In this document: piece by piece, positions 54,281 to 64,000 of the stretch
How the letters are laid out: each line of letters opens with the position of its first letter
Numbering within the stretch: position 1 is the stretch's first letter
Origin: Azolla caroliniana
Taxonomy: Eukaryota > Polypodiophyta
Direction: 5' to 3'
Assembly (NCBI GenBank): GCA_043228905.1
Contig: JBHGNT010000001.1
Span: 12,648,001 to 12,712,000 of the forward strand
DNA: 64,000 bases
Program-made: the position numbers and the translations under genes
Notes under the pieces: model-generated
Databases searched by the model: none
What the model was told of the DNA's origin: nothing
The model's input: only the letters and a program-made list of their open reading frames with translations

Positions 54281-55750
54281 TATGCATATATCTTCAATTG
54301 TAAAGAAGGGAAACATATGTGAAAGAGAACCATAACACATCATCTTTCCAACAAGAGATAACTCATATAAATTTTTACAATGCATAGACAAGTCGTTAAG
54401 AGTTAAGTCACCATAACACTCAACATGTGTCCCCTTTAAATTTCCCCAAAATTTAGCACATGCATGTGCTTTCTCTTGCATTTGGAGAAATTGTTGAGTA
54501 ACATCCCATATTCTTCTCTTTCTTTGAATTAGCCTTTTATACTCATGCAAATGCTTTTGGTAATTTTCTTTATCCTTAACTACATCCAAAACCATAAGGC
54601 ACTTTTGAGCTTCAAGACATTCTTTATCAAACCATTTTTTCCTAAATTTCTTGGTGCATTTCCAAGATGTGCGGTTGGTCGAAAAACATTTGTTTGTACA
54701 AGAGAGAATGATTTTCTTAACAGCTTCCCATTTGCATTCTAGTGTGGCACTATGTTGTATCTTTGTCATTTGTAACATATCCTCAACCATCTTAGAATAC
54801 ATGAACGCTTTCTTAAGGTTCATGCTCAAGTGTGATTGTTTATTATCTTCAATGGTCTTCTCACAATCAAACCTATGCATACATTTGAGATCAATACATA
54901 AAGCCCTCTGATCGAATTCCGATGTCCATTCACCAAGTGAGAATTTATGTATATGATCCAAAATACCTTCAGAAAGTAGCACATAGTCAATCAAACTATT
55001 TTCGTTGTGTTTTCTACATGTAAAACCATTAGTGTTGGGCCATCTCCGATGTCCATTCACCAAGTGAGAATTTATGTATACGATCCAAAATACCTTCGGA
55101 AAGTAGCACATAGTCAATCAAACTATTTTCGTTGTGTTTTCTACATATAAAACCATTAGTGTTGGGCCATAAGGAAACACCATTTGCAATAAGCAATCCA
55201 GTACTATTACACATTTGTAGGAGTAACTTCCCAAATTGGTCTGGATCTTTTTCATCGCTAGAAAAGTGGTTATACATTTGCATATCCTCGTGCGTCCTTG
55301 AGATATGTGGCATGAAAGATTCTTGAGAATCAAGTTGGAAACTTCTTGTACGAGCATTCATGACACCAAAGAGTCAAGACAATAACTTCCCCTTTGGATT
55401 TGAAATAAGCAATATCATCTTCTAGATTGGCAAAAGGTTGATCTTTATCCAAACAAGCATAAAAATTAAAATCTTGATAAGGAATGTAAGTGTATCCAAC
55501 TGTAACAATGGGCAAATCATTAGGTGTTTCTATTTTGAGCCATATGTAGCATTTATGTTCATCATTTTTTACGATTGACACATATTTCTCTATTTCCTTC
55601 TTAATCAAACATGACACCCCTCCTTGTCCTTTTCTTTGTCTTGGATTTTTCTCCCATATCAAAGAGTGTACATTATAGTTTCCTAAACGTTGAATCCTTT
55701 AAGTATCATGCTCCCATATTTCAACAAGAAGTGTGATATCCAAGTCATCG
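54281..55750 (-). pseudogene. LINE endonuclease and linker
   Basis: An AP-endonuclease-like domain: LLVEIWEHD (Glu, ~55,720), KGQGGVSCLIKKEIEKY, TVGYTYIPYQDFNFY, a frameshift near 55,360, FNARTRSFQLDSQ, then SLIDYVLLSEGILD and LGEWTSEFDQRALCIDL. It ends with a basic linker (RTSWKCTKKFRKKWFDKECLEAQ). The SLIDYVLLSEG segment is duplicated at 54,922-55,170. Confidence 0.85.
54922..55170 (-). repeat. ~125-bp tandem duplication in LINE
   Basis: GATGTCCATTCACCAAGTGA occurs at about 54,922 and 55,047, each followed by ~120 nearly identical bases. It duplicates the endonuclease segment around SLIDYVLLSEG. Confidence 0.88.
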
Positions 55751-55764
55751 GTGAACTCCTCATT

Positions 55765-56115
55765 TCATGGGTATCCATTGCAATTCCAAAAGCATAGTCG
55801 TAAAAGACGTGGGTTAGTCTCATAGGTCACATGTCCCTCTTTGCCTACATTTCCATCTTTATGCACATCCTTAACCTTATTTTTCAATCTCTCTTCATAT
55901 ACTTTACGACATGCATTTTGTTGTGAGATAGTACGATCTTTACTCACAAAGCATTGCGTACCTTTGAGGTATACCCAACTATTTTCGAGTATGATCCGCC
56001 GCTTTGTATCATCCGTCATTGTGCATACAATAGGCCTTTCTCCAAAGCGAGTAACACCATGTTGCCCAACTCGGTGTGCCCCATATACATTCACATCTGA
56101 CATCCCATAATGCAT
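55765..56115 (-). pseudogene. LINE ORF1-like domain leading into endonuclease
   Basis: The minus strand reads GAHRVGQHGVTRFGERPIVCTM, then RRIILENSWVYLKGTQCFVSKD and NACRKVYEERLKN, as in the C-terminal domain of L1-type ORF1 proteins. It then passes directly into LRLCFWNCNGYP, the start of the endonuclease. The two therefore seem fused in one polyprotein. Confidence 0.7.
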
Positions 56116-56300
56116 GCTAAAAAATTCACCAATGGCCTTTCCGAAGGATGCGGGTGTTCATACTCTCCTCTTTAATCCCACGAATGACAATGTTCTTTGA
56201 TCGTCATTCACCTTCTTTCAATTCTTAGAAATCTATGCTTTCTATATTCTTCTCTTGATGCATCACATGCATATTAGATGAGTTTGATACCACATCCCCA

Positions 56301-56560
56301 CCACATACATCGGCCCATGACTTCGTTGTACATACATTTTTCATCTCACTTACATCCCACCTCATCCTATCCAAATTATCTTCTTTTAATGTTTCCTTTA
56401 ACTCAATCTTGTTAAGGCGCTCATTTGTTTCGAAAGAATCTTATCTTCGCTTATCCGGGGGGTCGTCCCCCTTAGTCACGTAAAGCGATCATTATTCAAA
56501 CACGGTATCTGCGTTTTGTAATGGTAATCAAAATATCAATCATCTGATGGATCATTGAGT
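56301..56560. other. Gene-free stretch
   Basis: This may be the LINE 5' part in decayed form. I see no supported gene. Confidence 0.4.
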
Positions 56561-56561
56561 A

Positions 56562-56756
56562 ATGCCTAAGGATTCCTCCATGACCCATCGGATGACAATG
56601 ATTATTAGCAAAGACTTATCCGTGGCATATTCAATTCCTCAATTGAGAGAGAGAGGACTAGGGTCATGTACGTGCTTTGTTTGCACCATTCCGTTGGAGG
56701 ACAATACACATTGGTTCATTAAATCTCCTATAGCATGTATCATTTGGAAATACTAA
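56562..56756 (+). pseudogene. LINE zinc-binding RT-like fragment
   Basis: CFVCTIPLEDNTHWFIKSPIA followed by CIIWKY resembles the Cys/His zf-RVT motif at the end of some plant LINE polyproteins. It is short and degenerate. Confidence 0.45.
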
Positions 56757-57085
56757 TAAGACATTTGGTAAGTTTTAACTCGTTGTTATTTGAGGCCTCA
56801 ACAATGGGTTTTTTCTCAGTATGTCGAAAATGGTCCAAATGATGAGTTGGAGATAATGTTCCAATTTTGACGATATTGGGGACTGCAACACAATTGGAAT
56901 ATGTGTAATGCTTTCATGTTTGATAATAGACATGATGTGAAAGCCTATATGAAGAAGTTGAACAATATTCTTATGTGGAATTTCTGGAAGTTAGAGCATG
57001 TGGGGATAATTTCTTCAAGTGCATATTCAAGTCTCTTCCATTTGTGTATCTTGTCCCATTTTCTTGCCTCTAGACTTATCCATTT

Positions 57086-57294
57086 GGTACCAATGTTAAT
57101 GCAATTTGACCAAAAAGGCATGGGTGTTAATTGTATGGTAGGTACTTAAGAAGTATGGGGTGGTAGCACCCCTAAGTCCATTTGGAAAGTGGTACCAATG
57201 TCAATATCATGTGACAAAAAAGGCATGAGAGTTAACTCTATGGTAGGTACTTAAGAAGTATGGGGTGGTAGCACCCCTAAGTCCATTTGGAAAA
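57086..57294 (+). repeat. 105-bp tandem duplication
   Basis: GGTACCAATGT recurs at 57086 and 57191, each followed by AGGTACTTAAGAAGTATGGG and GGTGGTAGCACCCCTAAGTC. No gene is present. Confidence 0.85.
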
Positions 57295-57439
57295 TGTTTG
57301 AAAACTTCCAACAATGTTTTCTTATGAAGTTTCTTCGAGTCAAGTTGTAAACACCATAAATGCTCCAACATTTTCAGACTAGTTCATTTTCTATTGAGAT
57401 CATGGCAATGACAGGGTTCTCTAATACATGCTTAAGGTT

Positions 57440-58060
57440 AAAAAAATCCCTCACATTGACTTCCTACAGTTGGACATAAAGCAAGTAAAAAGCCTCAAAA
57501 GACGCATAAAAGCCAATTTTGGAGCTCCAAAACCAGAGCATTGTATGAAGAAATGGTTTGAAAAATGGGATACATAACATTTGTTTTATGATGCATCAAT
57601 AGATTTGTTTGTGAATGAGGCTTTTTACAATGCCCATGTGTTATGGCATCAAATCATGTTTAATGCATTATGTGACATCATATGTTGGCAATGCACCAAA
57701 CTATGAAAAAACCATCTTCTTCTTTGAACAAGAGAACCACACTGATTGATACATGCTAGAGTAAATCCCTTTATATCATCCACAACATTGCTTATATATT
57801 ACTAAGGCCACATTCCCCTTGATGAGGTGGGGCTTTGGGGCCGTGTGGAGACTCATCATCAATGTGTATTAGTTTGAGAGTATCAATCGTTGATGCAATG
57901 CTTTGACCACATTCAAGTTTTCTTTTCACATAATGTCATTCTGGTCCACTCCCTACTTTGATTCCTTTCACAATCACAATGTGCACTATCAATTTCAAAG
58001 TTTATTAGTAAAATTCTTGAATATCAAGACAAGTACTCAATTTGACACACGTAGGTTGTA
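57440..58060 (+). mobile_element. LINE 3' fragment
   Basis: Decayed copy of the LINE C-terminus (KKWFEKWDT-like at about 57,548; NYEKTIFFFEQENHTD at about 57,700) with its 3' tail (about 57,880-58,030, CACAATGTGCACTATCAATT). It is 5'-truncated, as is common for LINEs. Confidence 0.7.
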
Positions 58061-58349
58061 CAACAATTTCACTTTTATTCCCACAGAATGTTTTACCTTT
58101 GAGGATGATAATAAAACCAATACCAATCCATTTATATAACATATTTATGATGATGTTGTCTCTTGTCGATTGATTGAAAGAAGTTCATGGAGTTATTACT
58201 TTATGTCAATGTGCAACATTTTAACATGAAATGTCCCTCATCCTCAATCTCATGTTGTCCATAAACAATTCTCTTTAGCTAAGGCATTCCATATACAATT
58301 AATTCTCTTTAGTTTGGTGCAACATGAGAATTGTATGTATGTACTGTGT

Positions 58350-58569
58350 ACATATAGGGGAGAGAAAGCAAAAGCAAAAAAGCAAAAAAGCAAAAGGCGA
58401 TGGCGAGAAGACTTCATTGCTTGCAGGAAATTGAAGAGAAAAGAATGAAGACTGAAGCAGTTGCGACTTTTTCAGGAGGATATTGATTTTCTTCACAAGA
58501 AGCCTCAACAAGTTAACGCTCCATTTCTGCTCGTGAGTGGAGAACCCTGTTTCATCCATCTCCCCAACG
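58350..58569 (+). other. Possible 5' UTR exon of the remorin gene
   Basis: A purine-rich leader ends CCCCAACG/GTATCT at about 58,569, a possible donor. An acceptor TTCTCAG lies at 58,902-58,908, just before the remorin ATG. A CATA microsatellite (58,750-58,790) would fall in the intron. Confidence 0.35.
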
Positions 58570-58754
58570 GTATCTATACTTCCTTCCTTCTTCTCTGCTG
58601 AAATCTGTGTCTAAATCCAAACACATACACTCTTTTTCTGTATACACATACATGGAAGTGATTGTTGACAGTGTCGGTGGATGTGAAGTTGCATATTTTT
58701 GCATCACGGATGTTCATGCATAACTGCATTTTGCTGCTTTTTCTCCCCCATACA

Positions 58755-58788
<34 letters not shown>

Positions 58789-58916
58789 CATACACAACAT
58801 ACATGTTGCTTCAGGTTTTCATACACATCATGTGACCAGTCAGAGACGCCTTTTTTCTGTGATATCATACCTAATATCATGTGTGGTGATCGTCCAAGTC
58901 TTCTCAGAGAATAAAA

Positions 58917-59348
58917 TGATGGCTAGAGTGCCCAGTGGAAGTTCTATACTCACATCACCAGCTGTATCCACTAAGTGCGGAGATGCGGAAAAATGGCTAT
59001 ATTACCACCACAATTCTAACATCGTCAGAGTCGAGAGTCTTAATGCTAATCATAGAAATCAGTGTGCTTCTACTACTAATCAAACACAATCATCTCATGC
59101 TCCGAACAATCCTTGAAAATCATTTCACTTAGAATTATACCCCTATTCATTCCCCTACGGTTCAGCGTCAATTCATAAGGAGTTTCGCAAAACCTGCAGG
59201 TAATAATTATGGATTGCTCATTCTAGTTATTAGTAGCATACGTATATTTGTTAATGATACAATGTACACAGATGTGCTTATAGCACAAAGGAAGTACATG
59301 TTTGTGTCAGCTAGCATCAAAAGTCTGTGGATGGTTTGTCATAAGATC

Positions 59349-59382
<34 letters not shown>

Positions 59383-61166
59383 TGTATGTATGTATGTATG
59401 TATGTATGTATGTATGTATGTGTGTGTGTGTCAGTCATAAGAAGTATATGTATGAGTTGGTCATGCAAAGTATATGTACTATTGTACTTGATAGCCATAG
59501 AAGTATATGTAGGTGCCTGCCTAGTCATAAGAAGCATATGGATGTGTTTACTCAGAAGAAGTATCTGGTTGCATTAGTAGTAAGAAGTATATGGATGCAT
59601 TAGTGACTAGCCATAAGAAGTATTATGGATGTGTAACTGTATCATTGTGTAATTTTTTTTTGGTAGTTGATTGGAATGAAGATATTGCAGACCAAAATGA
59701 GGTTTTTGCCAAGATGCCGACAGAAGGGCAATCAGATTTGACAAAAGATGCAGGTACCGAAGTGTCGCCTGCAACATCCAAAAGAGACATGGGTACTCGA
59801 ATGACCCCATTGTCAAGTTCTTGTTCTTCTCCTATTAGAAATAGCTCACCCCCACGCCACAATACACCAGTCAAAATTAGACGGAATAGCGATGTGATGA
59901 AAAAGGATAATAGTAGTAGTCGTAACAATATTCCGATTCTTGACAGTAGAGATCACCACCTCAATCATGTTGAGATCTCGGAGGGTTGTCACATGTCTAA
60001 GCTAGATCTTGTAGACCCTTGTGGAAGCAAAGTGTCCTTGCAATCCTGTGATGAGAAAGACTCCGTGCATAGTTCAATGAATGTAACCACTGAGGAGAAT
60101 CAGCATGCAGTGGAAGAAGGCATAAACATGTTGGGATCATTCACTCTTCTGGAGACCCGGACTGCAGCATGGGAGGAAGCAGAACAAGCAAAATGTGTCG
60201 CTAAGTGGGTTCTCTTTCTTTTTTCATCGATAGTGCGGTTTTTGGTTGTTTTAGTCATCGAACTATGTGATAATGAACAATCCATTCATTGTAGTCATTC
60301 CATCAGGGAGAATGATAGAGCAAGAGGGATTTCTCTTCTTTTTTTGATTGATTTTATCTTCAATGTTTTACACCTTTTCTTTTTGCAGGTGTAACCTTCA
60401 TTTTCTTCTTAATCAATCTACCCTTTTTTCATGACATTTTATCTATTCGTTAACAAATAGGAAATGTGATGTTCGATTATAATTTTATCAGGTATAACCA
60501 AGAACAAGCTCGAATTGAGGCATGGGAAACCCTCCAAAGGGCTAGAGCAGAAGCAAAGTTGAAGAGGCTGGAGGTAAAATGGACTAATGTGGAAATCCAT
60601 CAAATTTAAGTGAAAGAAAAATCTAAATGAAACAAGAAACACTTTGATGCTTGAATAAACTCAATTCATAAGCCAAAGCGAAAATCAACCAAATTCGTTG
60701 AATGGGACAACCATTACTTCAATTCATAAAATGGGATCAATTTTCATTTTCATTCCAATACATAAATGAAACAACAATCAACCCTATCCATCAATGACAG
60801 TACCATAAATCCATCTATGCACAAAAATACAGAGAAATTAACAACAATCAGCTCAATTCATAGAATGGAGCAAACGAACAATCCATTCATAAAATGAAAA
60901 CAGTTTGTTTGTTTGGAAATCACCAATGTTGAATTAATTTAACCAAGTTATCCAAACTGTCTTGTTTAAAGGTAAAGTTGGAAAAGCTTAGAGCAAAAGC
61001 CATTGAGAAGGTTTCAAGGAAGGTAGCATCTTTGGAGAGGCATGCCAACCAAAAGAGAGTTGTGGCTGAGTCCAAGCAAGCTCGCCACATGAGCAATTTG
61101 AGGGCGAGGAAATCTAATCTCCATACATTGTTTCCATGTAGTAACTTCTACAAATGGTCAACTTGA
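58917..61166 (+). CDS. Remorin family protein, multi-exon
   Basis: Remorins are plant proteins of plasma-membrane nanodomains; the C-terminal coiled coil drives assembly and membrane contact. Proposed start ATG 58917 or 58920 (MMARVPSGSSILTSPAV, then CGDAEKWLYYH as in long-N-terminus remorins). Exon at about 59667-60204: KDAGTEVSPATSKRDMGTRMTPLSSS and TRTAAWEEAEQAKCVAK. Exon 60492-60573: YNQEQARIEAWETLQRARAE. Exon 60972-61166: KVSRKVASLERHANQKR, ending LFPCSNFYKWST with a Cys that could be acylated. Donors AA/GTGGGT (60205) and GAG/GTAAAA (60574), and acceptors TCAG (60491) and AAAG (60971), keep the frame. The link between the first exon (TGA at 59114) and 59133-59199 is unresolved. It is the only clear host gene here. 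Confidence 0.82.
59348..59420 (+). repeat. ATGT microsatellite
   Basis: About 18 copies of ATGT followed by a GT run, inside the proposed remorin intron 59200-59666. The frames over it are artefacts. Confidence 0.93.
60574..60971 (+). other. Last intron of remorin gene
   Basis: A 398-bp AT-rich intron with repeated AATTCATAAAATGG motifs. It joins LKRLE to VKLEKLRA with the frame kept. Confidence 0.75.
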
Positions 61167-61639
61167 CGACACATCTGCATTAATGGTACGACCTAACCTC
61201 CCTAAGAACCGTCAGAACATGGAAGGACTCAATATGTAGTATATATACACTTTGATATAGCATCCCAATAATATTCTTTTTCTAGACTTCCAAGAGGGCT
61301 TTGGCCAAAAAGTTTGTATCTTCATCACTTGTGGATCCCATTTCAATCTTTAGGTTATCATAAAGTATGTTGCCACTTGTTCTATTGATGCATTTAATAG
61401 TATTTATCTCATTTTTCTTCACGAATGTGATGCATCTCACATCAAATTTGGAGTAATGGATATCTTGGCTTTTCTCAATTATCAAGAAAATAACAAAATG
61501 AACATATTCTGTATTCTAAAGTTCTGTAAAACATTTTTTCCTATAATTCAAATTGGTACTCTCCTTGTCTGATGAGTACCCACCTAACTCTGGGAACATG
61601 AGTTAATGTTCTCTCCCCCCTTCCTCTCTCTATGAATCT
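61167..61639. other. Remorin 3' flank
   Basis: No coding region. AT-rich; it probably holds the 3' UTR. No firm polyadenylation signal could be chosen. Confidence 0.4.
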
Positions 61640-62306
61640 CATGGGAAGCCAGCAAAAATATCCAAAAGATGCATAAAAGCAAAATTTTGTGTCCGATTGG
61701 ATGCAAGATATGGAAAAATGGTTTGGTAGATGGGATACAACACACTTGCTTCATGATAAGTCACTAGATTCCTCTGTAAATGAGTTCTTTTTGCAATTCC
61801 AATGTATCATGACATGGAAAAATGTGGAGGCTCACACTTCACACATTACACAAGTTGAACCTAACTACAAAACCATATTCTTCACTGAACAGGGAAACCG
61901 TACACATCAATGCATGTTAGAACCCATCTTGTTGTCTGTCATCTGAACCATTGCTTCTATGCGCCTTAGCTCACACACATTGAAATGTGAAAAGGGGTGT
62001 TGGGGCACAAGTGATGAGAATGGTCAACTATGAGCACTTTGCTTAAAACAAGTTTGAGAGTTTGAGTATCACACTTTGATATAATGCTCTACATTTGATC
62101 ATATTTGACTATCCTTTCAACACATCTTCGACCAAACCGAATCCTTGCGCGAATTTCTCTCACATTCACAATGTGCACTCTCAATTGCAAAATTCATTAG
62201 TAAAGTTCTTGAACATTAAGAGCTGCTACTCATTTTTACGTATATATTACGTGACATATAATATTTTTGGCCTCATTGGTCATATTTGACCTCCTAAGAT
62301 GATAAT
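61640..62306 (+). mobile_element. LINE 3' fragment with tail
   Basis: SDWMQDMEKWFGRWDTTHLLHD and NYKTIFFTEQGNRTHQCMLEP match the C-terminus of the LINE at 52,743. The 3' UTR follows (GGGGCACAAGTGATGAGAATGG), then the tail TTTGAGTATCACACTTTGAT. This tail is the reference for the E10 insertion site. Confidence 0.85.
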
Positions 62307-62313
62307 AGAATCT

Positions 62314-62628
62314 AGGGAAAAGTACCAGGATACCCTTGGAAATTCATCTATTTACCAGAATGCCCCTGGAAGTTCCAAATTTACCAAACTACCCCTATGT
62401 CCAAAAAATTACACTTTATAAAGTAATTATACACTCAAATCTTTGGTAAATAGGGCTAGTTCAGGTCCATTTCTTCCATCTTTGGTAAATAGAGCTTGAA
62501 GATGTGAGTGTATAATTACTTTATAAAGTGTAATTTTTTGGACATAGGGGTAGTTTGGTAAATTTGGAACTTCTAGGGGCATTCTGGTAAATAGACGAAC
62601 TTCCAAGGGTATCCTGGTACTTTTCCCT
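62314..62628. mobile_element. Foldback MITE with long terminal inverted repeats
   Basis: AGGGAAAAGTACCAGGATAC at the left end is the reverse complement of the right end. Arms of about 120 bp (62,314-62,440 and 62,500-62,628) are nearly complementary, so the whole 315 bp could form a hairpin. The 7-bp duplication AGAATCT lies at 62307-62313 and 62629-62635. It has no coding capacity. Confidence 0.93.
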
Positions 62629-62639
62629 AGAATCTATCA

Positions 62640-63317
62640 ATGCATATTTTGGGTTGAACACATTCACAAGTTTGAGTATCAAACTATAATATAATGCTTG
62701 TAGCCTTTGGTTACATCAAGTTTTCTCTCCACATATTATCAATTTGGTTCAATTCATAGACACATTTCTCTTCATGAAAATATTAATAAAATTCTTGAAC
62801 ATCAAGAGGCTCTAATCGACGTTGCATACTATGTAAAAACATTTCATATTTGGTCTTATAAATCATATTTGACCTCAAAAGATTATAATAAAAACTCTTA
62901 TGCAATCATTTAATTGACATGGGGATCAACTTTGTTGCTATAATTTAGTGATCTTTTTTCTTGTAAATAATAATTTAGTAATATCTTATTTGACCATACC
63001 CATAACAACTTTATAGTTGTGTACGTTGTGCATATGTATGAATATGCAAACACTTACTTACATAACTATTAACAACTATATATATGAGAGATTAACTTTG
63101 AATATAACTCGAATTGATTTATTTATTGCTCCCCAATGTATATCTTTATGTGAATGTATTTTTCCACATGAAACGCATATGTAACATTACTACTTCTGCA
63201 TGATTATTGCTAGATACACATTTAAAGGTTAAAAGAAAATGTGTGGTTGTCATACATGTCCATATATGTTAAAGTATATATATTCATTTATGCATTATAA
63301 TGTATATACATATACCC
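62640..63317. other. LINE tail remnant and gene-free AT-rich DNA
   Basis: 62,660-62,830 repeats the LINE tail (GAGTATCAAACTATAATATAATGCT). The rest is AT-rich with no supported gene. Confidence 0.55.
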
Positions 63318-64000
63318 ATCAAGTTTATAAGTTGCTCGCAAAAATTGTGGCACGTCGTTTAACACCGCTTCTCCCTCAACTCATTCATCCGTCCCAGACA
63401 GGGTTCGTTAGAAATCGGAGCATCCTAGACAACCTCTTCTCATTCTGGGAAGCAGTAGCCCTTGCCAAGCGTACCAACAACAAGGTAGCGATGGTGCTAC
63501 TAGATTTTACGAAAGCATATGACAGGGTATGTTGGAACTTTCTAGAAAGTGTGATGGGGAAACTCGGCTTTCAAGAGACATGGATCAAAGGCATTGCAGG
63601 ACTTTATAGGAACGGCAGTAGTTGTGTTTCACTGGTAGGTGAAAGGGGCCCCTTTTTCCAAATATCCCGATCTGTACGACAAGGATGCCCACTAGCTCCA
63701 TCCTTATTTCTATTATATGCTGAAGCACTCTCTTGCTTTCTCAACTCGCAACATCTCAACCTACGTGGTCTTCTCATACCTCATTCTCACCAAAGCATCA
63801 TGGATATAGAATTTGCGGATGACACAACGGTCTACCTGCAAGGGGACTTGGAAAACCTCCAAAAGCTAGAAAGTGGGCTAGCCGTATTTTGCAAGAGATC
63901 CAATGCCCTAATCAATTGGCACAAATCCTGTGCAATATGGCTTTCTCATGAAACACATCCGGTGTGGCACCTACATCCCGCTTTCAAATGGATCAATCAA
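63318..64000 (+). CDS. LINE reverse transcriptase, 5'-truncated, runs off window
   Basis: No stop lies between about 63,299 and the window end. RT blocks: YKLLAKIVARRLTPLLPQLI, HPSQTGFVRNRSILDNLFSF, VAMVLLDFTKAYDRVCWNFL (first Asp), RSVRQGCPLAPSLFLLYAEAL and DIEFADDTTVYLQ (FADD). The match begins abruptly at about 63,318 inside the RT domain, so the copy looks 5'-truncated. The wording differs from the LINE at 52.6-56.3 kb, so it is a second, plant L1-like family. The lack of stops suggests a recent insertion. Confidence 0.88.

Larger units (their letters stand above)
52584..56300 (-). mobile_element. LINE (non-LTR retrotransposon), minus strand
   Basis: From right to left: an ORF1-like domain, endonuclease, reverse transcriptase, C-terminal region and 3' UTR, in broken frames. 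The 3' end is interrupted at 52,584 by E10; the missing tail matches 37,136-37,350. Related 3' fragments lie at 57,440 and 61,640. Confidence 0.88.

Noticed and set aside
59302-59577. Cys/Met/Val repeat ORFs over 59.2-59.6 kb
   Set aside because: Product of the ATGT microsatellite.

Overview
This is nuclear DNA of a land plant with a large, repeat-rich genome. Evidence: nested Ty3/gypsy and Ty1/copia LTR retrotransposons, LINEs, a long-TIR MITE, and one intron-containing remorin gene (a family known from land plants). I cannot name the species. Nearly everything else is retroelement sequence in several layers of insertion. Codes E1-E12 below are mine.

Layout. 1-8220: E1, a Ty3 element whose integrase gene is split by E2 (1122-7187), a complete but non-autonomous Ty3 element with a CGCGC target duplication. 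8379-11192: a ~111-bp tandem array, split by E3 (9503-10862). 11193-18215: minus-strand fragments of a chromovirus (E4) and three copia elements (E5, E6, E7). 19140-32092: E8, a Ty3 element carrying a tandem duplication, a solo LTR and the copia element E9 (25455-31109). 32060-37135: 5' half of a chromovirus (E10), minus strand, carrying the gag-only element E11 (32870-36419). 37136-40129: repeat debris. 40130-47870: 3' end of a Ty3 element, minus strand, split by the young copia element E12 (42171-47539). 48370-52583: 3' half of a chromovirus, plus strand. 52584-56300: a LINE, minus strand. 56500-58300: LINE fragments. 58350-61166: remorin gene. 61640-64000: LINE fragments, a MITE, and the start of another LINE reverse transcriptase.

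Two observations stand out. First, the E8 and E10 halves become whole, with matching LTR pairs and near-matching 5-bp target duplications, if the ~16-kb block from about 32.09 to 47.9 kb is turned over. A single inversion therefore explains both broken elements. Second, E2 and E8 both carry a long extra ORF between integrase and the 3' LTR: a conserved N-terminal domain, a basic/proline-rich linker and a coiled-coil tail. I do not recognise it as a known retroelement protein. In both elements a pyrimidine-rich tract and an AG lie just before its ATG, which would fit expression from a spliced RNA. E11 adds a second unusual coding unit: a Gag-like ORF that begins inside the LTR, followed by nine tandem histidine-containing octapeptides.

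Most pol genes are decayed by stops and frameshifts. E12 has identical LTRs by eye and one apparent frameshift, so it is the youngest insertion. The only clear host gene is the remorin. All calls were made by eye from translations; LTR identities are hand comparisons.
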